Assembly: GCA_040954595.2 (NCBI GenBank)
Contig: CM082598.2
Span: 1,364,001-1,428,000, forward strand
DNA from: Balanoglossus misakiensis
Lineage: Eukaryota; Hemichordata
Length of the DNA stretch: 64,000 nt
Direction: 5' to 3'
Positions 34,424-46,100 of this stretch are shown piece after piece. Within the stretch, counting starts at the first letter, position 1; the number at the start of each line of letters is the position of its first letter. Position numbers and translations under genes: made by a program. Under the pieces are notes generated by a model. The model was not told the DNA's origin. It ran no database searches and saw only the letters and a program-made list of their open reading frames with translations.

Positions 34424-34810
34424 GACAGGCATTTACCCCCTGGGTAATACCATTATTTTAGGGGCAGTGAGGAATAAATGTGGGTGTGATAAGGGTGACA
34501 GTGTAACGTTTTGTTTGGGTATACTATATATTTAAAGTCACCATGCACTGACTACCAGAGTAGGTGCAGCCATCCCACATGTGCTATTGAATAGGCTGAA
34601 CATTGCACTGACATGTGTCAAAAAAGCTGTATTGGCCGTATATATTGCTGACAAAACATAGCCTTTTGATTTCCCCCAAAATATATTTTACTATACAAAC
34701 TATAAACAAATTCTGACTACATGTACTAAGTTTACATGTACATGGTTGACTAATATAAATGGACAATACAGAACCAGACAATAGACGGAACAGCAACCCC
34801 AGATATTCAA
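34424..34810. other. Unique DNA, no feature seen
   Basis: AT-rich; no gene or repeat supported. Confidence 0.4.
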
Positions 34811-36190
34811 CCCCAGATACAGAAATCGGGCTGCATAATTTGTATCATTGTAGCTGATAGAACGATCGCGAAGGTCAAACCACAGCAGCGTTTTAAGCCG
34901 TTGTGGGTCTTTCTAATTCCCGTTGTCGATTACAAATACAAAGAACGGGAGGCCCGGGAAACATACCTCTTTGTTCATTTCAAAATTGCCGCCTTTTACT
35001 AGATTTTCCAACATGCACCCCAGATACAGAAATCGGGCTGCATAATTTGTATCATTGTAGCTGATAGAACGATCGCGAAGGTCAAACCACAGCAGCGTTT
35101 TAAGCCGTTGTGGGTCTTTCTAATTCCCGTTGTCGATTACAAATACAAAGAACGGGAGGCCCGGGAAACATACCTCTTTGTTCATTTCAAAATTGCCGCC
35201 TTTTACTAGATTTTCCAACATGCACCCCAGATACAGAAATCGGGCTGCATAATTTGTGTCATTGTAGCTGATAGAACGATCGCGAAGATCAAACCAGAGC
35301 AGCGTTTAAAATTAAGCCGTTATGGGTCTTTCTAATGGTTCCCGTTGTCGATTACAAATACAAAGAACGGGAGGCCCGGGAAACATACGTCTTTGTTCAT
35401 TTCAAAATGACCGTATTGTACTAGATTTTCCAACATGCACCCCAGATGCAGAAATCGGGCTGCAGAATTTGTGTCATTGTAGCTGATAGAACGATCGCGA
35501 AGATCAAACCAAAGCAGCGTTTAAGCCGTTATGGGTCTTTCTAATTCCCGTTGTCGATTACAAATACAAAGAACGGGAGGCCCGGGAAACATACGTCTTT
35601 GTTCATTTCGAAATTGCCGCCTTTTACTAGATTTTCCAACATGCACCCCAGATACAGAAATCGGGCTGCATAATTTGTGTCATTGTAGCTGATAGAACGA
35701 TCGCAAAGATCAAACCACAGCAGCGTTTAAAATTAAGCCGTTATGGGTCTTTCTAATTCCCGTTGTCGATTACAAATACAAAGAACGGGAGGCCCGGGAA
35801 ACATACCTCTTTGTTCATTTCAAATTTGCCGCCTTTTACTAAATTTCCCAACATGCACCGCACCCTACGTTAGAGCGCCCGCACACGGCAATTTGTCAAA
35901 ATCGGTTTCGCGGAACAGCAACCCCAGATATAGAATCGAGCTGAGGCCAACCTTTGCATAATTTATGTCATTGTAGCTGATAGAACGATCGCAGCGTTTA
36001 AGCGGTTATGGCTCTTTCTAATTCCCGTTGTCGGATAAAAAGAACAAGAAAGGGAAACATACCTGTTCGATCATTTCAAAATGGCCGCCTTGTACTAAAG
36101 TTCCCAACATGCATCACGGTATGGGCGCCCCCAACGGCGAGTTGTCAAAATCGTTTTTTCGGAGCTCATTTTGCTGAGTTTTATAGTAAA
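34811..36190 (-). promoter_or_regulatory. Six-copy tandem array of a promoter/first-exon-like module (about 207 bp)
   Basis: Copies start at 34811, 35018, 35225, 35440, 35646 and 35922; the first two are virtually identical and the last is most diverged. Read on the minus strand each copy has, in order: a ZNF143/Staf-like site (GCATGTTGGGA...TAGTA), a YY1-like GGCGGCCATTTTG (best in the sixth copy, altered elsewhere), then ATG plus three codons, then a 5' splice site GTATGT. ATG and donor are kept in all six: ATGAACAAAGAG|GTATGT, or GAC|GTATGT, and ATGATCGAACAG|GTATGT in copy six. The module therefore resembles the TSS, start codon and first donor of a minus-strand gene, multiplied in place. 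The downstream gene is not identified. Confidence 0.55.
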
Positions 36191-38320
36191 TTTTATTTTT
36201 AGGAACAAATTTACTCACTTGTTCTAATAAGAAGGCAACAATAGTATATTGCTATGTACTGCCGTCACGCTTATGCTAACATTGACAAATACAGTCCAAA
36301 TTAAAGTGAAATAAATAATATAAGCTTGTGAGAAGCATGCCTCTAAATTTTGTGATGAACGCAAAACAAATAAAATATAAATCCAACCCTGTTAAGAGCA
36401 AACAAATTGAACTATGTTGAAAACAAGATCATCTTTCAATAAAAATGAGTCTAAAGATTATGTCGGTAAGAGGAAAGAAAAGCACATGGAAATCATTTAA
36501 GAATTTGTCAAAGTCAATTTCTTTATTTATTTCATCCACAGCAAACACAGAAAGTATGTCTTTTTATGATAGGATGACTGACACAGGTATGAATCACCTA
36601 TACAAAACCAGTCCCACAGAGCAATGAGAAGTAAAGTGCCTTGCTCAAGGGCAAATGTCGTGGCCATGAAGTAATCATCGTCAGACAGAAAATCCAAGGC
36701 CAAGTCCGGGACTGGGACTCACACAAACCCATAACTGAGTTACTGTTGTACTGATTCCACAGAAGTTTTGCCACTCCCAATCAATTACGTATCATCTATG
36801 CCAAAACTGATGTTTGTCACACACTGATGTTCTGCTCATTGAGTTTTATAGCTGGGGTCATTCTCAAATGAATTCCGGTACTAATCATAAAAAAATCACC
36901 AAACTACGAACCAAAATTTAAAACTTCAAAGGACCTGGTGTTACTATGACGGTTGCCACCTTATTCAATTGTAGTTGAAATGGACCAAACCAGTGAAGTT
37001 TTTCTTTTCTGTTACCAAGGGAGTTTAATTACATGGGATGCTAACACAATTTTCATTTTTCTCGAGCACAATAAATTGTCTAATGAACACTGACTTGCAA
37101 GATAATAACATGGAATAAAGATTCCTGACAATTCTGTGGTATGGTCAATAAATACCACTGGAAGATACATAACATACAGAGGACAGTGGTATAGAATTCT
37201 CACACTTTGGATCCGAAGACTTGTAAGCTGCAATGACTTATGTCTGTTGAAAAATACAATGTTTTCATCAATGGTTATTTCTGTTCAGGAAATACTTTAG
37301 CTGACTATTTCCACATTTGTCCAAACTGTGTTGTTTTCCCCACAAACCCCCCTTCTCAGAGGTAAAAATTTCCCGCTGAAAAAAATGGAAGTTGGACCCA
37401 ACTATAGTTGTGAAATGTTTGACTTCTATATCCACAAAGTAGAACATGAAACTACTTTGATTCTCACAAGAACAAATTCGAGCGAAAAATAATGAAAACT
37501 TACACCTACCATTTCTTAAGTTAGAACATCAGTATCATGCAAACCATAATGAAAATAATTTAAAATATATCAACTTGATGGCAGGAGAATATTTATAACA
37601 TACAAATGGAAGTTTTTCTGACTGAATTCATCAGCGTACAATACAAAATAATTTCTAACATTGTTTGGCATCTACACTTAACAAATTGGCAGATAAATAT
37701 ACATTGCTTTCGATATTAACGAAAAATGCATCAGATACCAATAATACTAGATGTATCTTACAAAACTTAAATTATACAATGAAATTTCTAACACTGCTGG
37801 GCATCTATACTTTTTCGAAATGGCCGATAAATATATCTCGCTTGTGATATTAAAGAACAATCTTCAAAATGCAACAGAAACAAATATTTCTATACGTATC
37901 TTACAAAAATTTAATTCTGCAATGACAAAAGGCAGGTAACAATACTGCTTGTTTATAATTCCTAGAAATGATTCTCTGCCGAAATGATCACACTGAAATC
38001 TACTACATCTGTCTCAAACAATTACAATTTATCTCCAAAATCCTAATTCGCATTTTGTAAGTATTGTCCAATCAAACTGCAACGTACACCTGCTATACCA
38101 TTTAAACCAGTAACATTTATCTACAATGACAGTACATGTATCTGCATTTCGCCATCTTTCTATACAACAAAATGACTGAACATGAAAAATGCTATGTCGG
38201 CTTTCAAAATCCACCAGATCGCCAGATTGATGAATAATATTGAAAAAGCACAGAGAAAGCTATGTTTGGTTGAGTTTACTCAACTTTGTAAATAAATTAT
38301 CCATATCTTGAAAATCTGTT
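36191..38320. other. Region downstream of MICAL, including probable 3' UTR
   Basis: No coding region. A minus-strand ATTAAA (TTTAAT at 37910-37915) about 405 bases past the MICAL stop is a possible poly(A) signal. Near 36615-36780 is a dispersed-repeat-like segment with GTGCCTTGCTCAAGGGCA, a phrase familiar from interspersed repeats in fish and invertebrate deuterostomes; its class is not determined. Confidence 0.4.
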
Positions 38321-40100
38321 TTACGATGATGTCACAGAAAGACCTTTCTTTAACATCATAGTTTCTACGTCCTTATCCTCTTCCCGTTCTCTGCAAAGTA
38401 AACAAATATTGAGGTCTATTATTTATTTTATTTAAAGGAACAAAGTCTCTCTCTTGCTGCCCTTTTTCCATTAATTATGTTTGATACAAGACAACATTTA
38501 TATTAATGTACATGTGTATATGTAGTGAATCAACATTCAACCACACACACACACACAACTTCCATCCCACAATGTAGCACGGTTTCAAGATGATAAACTC
38601 ACACTTACTTAAGTCTTTCTTCCTCAAGTAGAGCTACCAATTTATCTCTCTGTTCGACAACCTCCAGCATTTCTTCAAGAAGTTTCTTTTCATATTCTTG
38701 ATCATCTTTGGTTTTCTTGGATTCTGGTGGCACAAGAAAACTACTATATTAACATCTTCAAGATGGTTTTCCACCAAATATCTCTGACAGTTTGATATTA
38801 TAAACGTCTTGATGCAATGTACATGAATATGCTTCTTAATTATTGGTTTAAACAATTTTCCTCAGAAATGGTGAAGTAACCAACCACCACTGAAATATTC
38901 AAGCATATCTACACGAAATATGTTTAACATTTTTATTTTCAATCAGAACAATCACATGAAGAAGAAGAGAGTTTGCCCCCATCTTCAGTCTATCTTAAAT
39001 TTTTAGCTTGAAATGAGCTATTTTTTATTAGTTTAATAATATGTACATACCTTCAATTGCCATTCTTTCTCTCAGCTCTTGTTGAAGTCGACTGTGTCTA
39101 TCTTCGAGCTCTAATTCTTTCGCTCTTTGAATGGAATAATGCAACATGTGTTACGCACAGAAAACATATCTGGGTGAATACAGCAACATCGGGCTATTTA
39201 CAAAGGTCTAACTGTTTTTTAAAGCTGTTTACTGACACATTAGTAGAAGCCCAAGTAGATCAAAGCATCTGCCCAAATAAACAACCATGGTTTGGTCCAA
39301 AGCAATTGTTTTCGTATAGTACAGTCAGATCCCTATATCCCTGGGATGAAAGGTTGAAATGTAACTTACTGTATCGTTAGCTCCTGTTCAAATCTGACCA
39401 GGGAATTCTTCTGGTTGATAAGTTTGAACCATTCTTGCATCAATGTGTCTTCGTCAGTTTTCTCATCTCCAGCTGAAATTAATTTACAAAATAACTTTAA
39501 AACTGTCAGTTCGAACATCTGTAATTAGGTGATGATATTTGCAAGAGATTTGGTGAGAGTTTTTTACAGCAAGACCACAAATTAAATCACCTTCTTCAAC
39601 CTAAAATGAACCAATTCAATCAAGAACCAAGCATCAAGTTTTCATCCCAGTTGTTCCTAGGGTTCAGTTATTTTGAATTGAAGGTACTTCATCATCACTT
39701 CTTGTTGCTGTTATAGTTGTTGTTGATCTGTGTTTATTTTTGCAAGAGTATGACTGTATTTTGACAAAATGTTTAGAATGGTGCCTCTTATAATTTGACC
39801 TAAGCGCCACCATTTTATGGTGAAATATTATTATAACTCGGAAAAATCTATGAAATTGGCCAAAAGTGACAAACTATAATTACAGCTGCTCTCCATGCGT
39901 AAAGACTTCTCCAGTTCAACACCCTTGTCTTCCAACATTCTCTGTTTGACTTCAACTTCTTGGAGATGTCTCTGGATTTCCTGCGCCATTCGAAGTCTTC
40001 TCAGTTCTTGCTGTCGGTGTTGTCGTCTTGCCGCCTTCTGCACTCGTTTCGTCAATTTCTCGTTCAATTCTTCTTCCGTGTACTTGGAAGAAGACTTGTC
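38321..40100 (-). CDS. MICAL: MICAL C-terminal bMERB (DUF3585) domain exons
   Basis: Exons 39884-40100, 39370-39472, 39051-39124, 38609-38723 and 38321-38390 encode about 192 residues, ending at TAA 38321-38323. They contain [96 protein letters not shown] and [16 protein letters not shown]. This three-helix coiled-coil is the bivalent Mical/EHBP Rab-binding domain, known to bind Rab8/10/13/35-family GTPases and to fold back on the N-terminus. All junctions are in phase and nothing essential appears missing. Confidence 0.93.
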
Positions 40101-43100
40101 CTATCATGATGAAGAAGACACACACAAAAAACACAACAACTTGTTAGAACACCCCTCCTTTAGAGATGGAATCTACAGTAAAACTCCAATTATCCGAATT
40201 GTTTGGTTATCCGCACTGCTGTCATGTCCCCCAAACAGTTCTATTGTTTACAATCGTTATCCGAATAAACTGTCTGCATATCCGAACAAAATCAATGTCC
40301 CCCTGTCAGTTCGGATAATTGGAGTTTTACTGTATCTGTTTAGAATGGATTATTGTATTTTTCAGAGGGACATAGGGGAAGCCAACCTATGAAAGATAAA
40401 CTTGTTACCATGCATGTGACATTTGTGGAAATGATTGAAACCCAAACTGACACAGCAGAACAAGTCTGAAATATATTCACTGAGAAGTAGTTTGTTTTCG
40501 GGACCTTTGGGTTTCTTTGCTAAGCAATTTGATTGACAAGACAGCAAAAACTTTGCTGTGAATTACCCTGAAAGGGTTTGGAAAGAAATTACTTCTCAGT
40601 GATTTCTTTAAAGGGCGACATCATCTTATGCGCATGTGCCAAAATATTGCCCTGTTACATTGCGTGACATTTCACATGAACTTCAACCAAAAATGCTGGT
40701 TTCTCACTTTACATTCTAGTAAAACAAATTTTCTGTTTTCAGAAAACCACCAATGATGGCATTTAGTGGGTTTGTACATGCAGATGGTTGTTTGGAAGAC
40801 AGGGAAATGATAGCCATGAAAGAATCCTTTCCACCCATGCAGATAATTGCAAACACCTCTAAGAGTGTGATATTCAAATCTTGAATTTTTTTTAACATTA
40901 AAAGTATACAGTATATGATTTCTTGCCTTATTTTGTTTTGTTTTTGGCTTGTAAGAACAGGAAAGGGGCTTAACATGTTTCAGGATATACACATGTACAT
41001 GTGACAATCCTATGCCTGTTTGTGCGACCCATGGATGTACAGTGTCAGAGAAGTTTTGGCAACGACTTTTCTACACCACATCTCAGAAGACTGTGGTTGC
41101 ATCAATTGTCCGGGGGGTACAAGAACTTTAAAGAACTGTACCAAATAATTCCTGTCGATAATATTTTGATTCTATGCTTATTCCCACATGAATTTCACAG
41201 ACTTGCATAGATATAAATCGGAAATTAAATAAAATCGTCACTGACATGCCAGCCGACTTCTCAAGGCAAATTCTGTTTCAATCTGATGCGATGTAGAACT
41301 AAGTTGACTGACTGGAAATACAAATATACACTCGCTGCCCTTAATGGTGTTAAACAGACATAGAAAACAAATGTTCAGTTCCAGAACATGGCAGTGACTT
41401 TACATGGGTTAACTGAAGTGAAATTTTGTAGAAGGGTAGTCGAGAGATGGTGGAATACTACAATATGTATGATTGATGAAAAGCTTGAATTTTGCATTAT
41501 TTCTGCCCCTCTGTGATGTTAATCGAGTTCTTCAGAGAGGACAGAAGAGGCCAAAAACAAAGACAAAACAAGAATGAAAATGGCATGATGGGATACCTTA
41601 GATTTCCTGCGTTTAAAGACCTGTAAATAGAGCATAAGTTTGGTAATTGGTTAGGTTAGGGACGCCTGTGCTGTGAAATGATGTTGTGGCATGATAACTA
41701 CCCAGGATATGAAATGGTGTCTTTATTAAAGAGACAAAGTCTCTCTCTCGCTGCCTTTTTTCTATTAATTATGTTTGATACAAGACACTGTTTATGTTAT
41801 TCTAAATGTGGATATATAGTGAATCAACGTTCGACCACACACAACTTACATCCTGCTTGTATGATATGAGAGAAAAAATCTCGGCAAAATGAATAAATGG
41901 AAAAGACTCATTTTGGCGAGTTTTCACTCTTGTTTCTACAAGTGGGATGAAAGTTGTGTGTGGTTTGAAAGTAATATCAAGGAAATAATGTGAATAGGGT
42001 CCTGGGTTTTACTTTTTAGACATAACTGGTTATTTCAAGCTTGAATCATTTGATGTGCTACAACTACACAAGACTATTTCATTTACCTTAAGCTTCTTGG
42101 CAAGCGATTTCCTCTTGGACTTCTTTTTCTTCTCTGATGTCTGTGTGTCGGTTGGTGTTAGTAGCGACAAATCCTCTTCTGATGTATCTGAAGACAACTC
42201 GGCTGCTCCATGTACACTGTCCACTGTGCCACCACTGCTGATAGTTGCTAGGGAGTAAAAGAAATTTTTCGCTGTCAAAATGTGGTGCAACATTTTTGGC
42301 ATTTTTACACATGTTTTCTATGGTAAAGTTGGACCTCTACAGAGAGAAACGGGGGTGAACTTACATGGTCTAGGAGGCAGTGGTCGTGGTGTCCCTGCTG
42401 GCGTCTTTGGCTTGACTGCTGCATCTACATGTGTCAGGCTACCGTCTGACAATGCATCATCCGAGAAATCCAGTTTTGCTAGCGGCGCTTGTGTTGGGAT
42501 TTTCTTGGTCGGTGTTTCTTTCTTGGCACTGCGTATCTCCCCCATTGGCATCTCTTCAGTTTTCTTCTTGCTATGCTTCTTCGATTTCGTGCTCTCGTTG
42601 AGCGAACTGGCGGCAACTTTCGCTCTCACAGGACTCTTACTCTTCCCATTCAAATCAATCTTCTTCACGTCTTCCTTTCTTTTCACGAATTGTTTCCTTC
42701 CTTTCTTTTCCTTCGGTGACTTCTCTGGAGATTTGGGAGGTTTGTGGTCCACTGGTTCAACTTTTCCTGGCTTCTTGATTTTAGAACTTTTCTTAACGTC
42801 TGCTTTTCCACTGGACGAGGGTTCCTGACTGCTCTTTGGTGTTGATGCAACCATTGGAGAGGCTTTCACATTTGTTGTCTTTTCCTCTTTTTTACCACGA
42901 TACAATCTTGGCGAAGCTTTACTTTTCTGCGTTTCTACTTTCTGTTCGTGTGGCACTGGGAGAGGGCGGTATTTCAAGCTGGGTGATGCGCTCGTCTCTG
43001 CAGCCTTTCTCTTATCAGCTGCTTTCGCCTTAGCTGTTCCTTTATAATCACTTTCTCCCTTGGCAGACATCGTTACCCTGGTTACTGTTGTCATTGGCGT

Positions 43101-46100
43101 GTAGAATTCCTCATCAGCAACTGTATCATCAGACACTACATACTTCTTTGCTTTCCCTTTCACTTTCTTGACATTCCCTTTGCCTGGTGTCTTTCCCGGA
43201 GTCTTCTGAATAGCTCCTGATTTCTCCTTGGGAATGTTGTCCTTCACTTCATCCACAGACGGGATGGCGTTGAGCGACTCGTCAAATGTGGCATACACTT
43301 TGCTCTTTGTCACTGAGTGTTTCGGTGGCTCGCTCATCTTCAGGGGTGGCGGTTTCATTTCCTTTTTCACCTTTCCTTTTTCTGCTTCATTTCTGTTGGC
43401 ATCCATTTTGGCATCATCCTTGCTGTCTCCTCCTTGTGATGGTATTCCCACTAATGGTCTGGGCTGTGCTTTGGGAGAACCCGGAGCAATCTCATCTCCT
43501 TCGTCTCTCAGGCTCTGATATTCCAACTCCCGGGCATACATCTCCAGAGTCGCCTTCACAGAATCCCCAGATTCTGAATCGGAACTCATGATTGACACCC
43601 GCAAGTCATCATTTGTAGAGTCGATGCTTCCGGAATATGACGAATCCGGCTTTGATGACATGGTGGATGTCCTAGATGTTTTATCGAGACCCTCAAGAAA
43701 GGAAGTGTCATACGCTAAGCTGCTGTCTGCTGTAGCAAAACTTACATCAGTCAAATCTTTTGAAGTGTCACTAGCGGCAAATTCATTTGTTGTCTTAAAA
43801 GAAAGATCAATATCGTCAACTGATCTGTTGGAGATGTTCATATCAGGAGTTTTCTCTGTTACTGTGATTTTTTCCTCTGTTGTTGGCAGTGGTGAATTTG
43901 CTTCCAGACTGTCATGTAAGTTGTCTAGCTTTGAGATATTCATGAGTTCTTCCTGATAGGAAGTCAGAGTGTCGTGTTCAAGTGTCGAACTCGCTGTTGA
44001 AGATGCTCCTGGACTCACTGGCTTCTCATCACTCAGCTGCGATTCCTCAATGTCTTTTTTCGGAAGTTCTAGCAACCTGGGTTTGGGTCGTCTTGTGACA
44101 TGTGTAATATCCATATTCAGGTCTGGTGTGTTCTGTGGTGTATCGGCAAGAATATCAGCATTTTTTGGAAGAGCTTTATCTTTCAATGTTATCTCATTCT
44201 GCTCATCTGCATCTTTCTTAACATCCTCTGCATTGTCAACTTCGTGAATTTCCAACTCTGTGTGAGGTGCTGCTTCACGATCGATAAAGATTTCACCTTC
44301 TTCAATGTCAGAATCAGAGTACTCCTCGTCTCCAGCGAGGGGGGCTATGGAGGGTTTCTCCTCTTGGACAGGACTATCTGAATCAACATCATCAATAAAT
44401 GTAATCTCTGTCGGCAGTAATTCTTCAGGATGAGTTGCACCACCTGACAGCATCTCTGCCTGTGTCACAAGATTCTGCCGCGCATACGCCATTTTTGATT
44501 CAGACTGTTCTGATTCCAACTGACCTTCAGACAACTCGCCTTCTTCGAGGTCATCATGATGCACGCCATCAAATGTGAAAATTTCCGCAACATTCTTATT
44601 CTCCACCGGAGTTTCGCCTTTCGCTTCCAGTCTTGCCAGAGTGTCGCCGTAAACATCCGCAAGATCTTCCTCAACAAAATCTTGTGATTCTCCACCGTGC
44701 TTTTCATCTCCTGAAGAGAAACTTTGTACTTCTACTATTTCAGGTTCTTTCATTCCATCAACTGGACCTTCCTCACACAAGTCTAACCCTTCTTGTTCAT
44801 CAACCTCTACATCCTCACCAGCACCCTCTGACCCTCTACCCTCTTTGGAGCTTTCCGATGGTGCAGACTCCTTGTCCTGTCCACTACCGTCACTATCAGC
44901 ATCATCCAGCTGTTTCAGGGTATCACCGTATATCTCCGCCAAATTCTCATCAGTCGATTCATCCATCTCATCATCAGCTTCCTGAGATTCCTCCCTAGCA
45001 ACCGTTGCCTTGGGAACCGCATTCTTCGATTCCAGAGTCACATACTCTTGTTCTTCCACATCAATAGACCCGGATCCGTCCAGACAATTTCTACCTGCAC
45101 CTTCAGTGATGACTCCAGTTCCTATCTCCACAAGAAACTCTCCTTCGCTTTCCTCACTTGCATCTATGTCAACTTCATCTGAACAAAACTCCTCCTTAGA
45201 TTGTGTACCGAAGGCAGCAACTTCCACTGGTACAAGAATCTCTCCATCACTCTCAGAATCACCAACACTTGTCCCCTTAGCTCCATCTTTCTCAGTTTCC
45301 TTGACAACACCATCAACAACTTTGTCCCCACCAGCTGCCTCGTCTACAGATTCTGACTCTGGTGCATTGATGATGTTGACTTTCATCAGATCTTCTTCCG
45401 AAGGCAGAGGTGGAACAGGAGGTGGTTTCTCCTCGTCTGGGATGGTCAGTTTCGGTGGGGATGGTTTGGGCAGACTTCTTCTACCCCACTGAGAGTAATC
45501 AGGTGGCTCAGGTTGTGTTAACCATTGTAATTTCAGGCTTGTTATACTGGCAACTTGGGCCCTGTGGTCATATCTCTCTTCTGGTGACATCTTGTCTTCC
45601 TCTGTTTCTTCTTCATTCTCAGCCTTCACATCGTCTTCAACGACAGCTTCTGCTGGACCAGTGTCTTCCTTCTTGATGCCTTCTACATTGTCTTCCTCCT
45701 TCAAGACAGCGTCTAACTTGTCTTCCTCCTTCAAGACGTCTTCTAACTCGACTTCCTCAACAACTGCAATCTCTTCCTTGGTTTCCACAGGTTCTTTCCA
45801 TTCCGGATCTTTTGTCTTTTCTTCCGTACAAACAACTTCTTCCTCACTCATATCTTCCTCGTCGTCTGACTCTGAAGAATAAAACAAAAGATTTGTTAAT
45901 ACATTATGAGTTGACAACACATCTTATAACACCCTTTCCCAATCAAAAAGAGGACTGGTAATACCATGATATAGCTGTAACAATCAATTCATCTTGCCAG
46001 AGCAATGCTTTGCATACAGCTGAGAGAAATACAAATACTTGTGCTAAAACATAAATGATAAATATCTCACCATAATCTAACTCTTCTTCTTCCTCACTTT

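Noticed and set aside
42489-45882. Multiple plus-strand open frames of 90-180 residues
   Set aside because: Antisense shadows of the low-complexity, stop-poor MICAL acidic exon; Ser/Leu-rich composition follows from complementing Glu/Lys/Ser codons.
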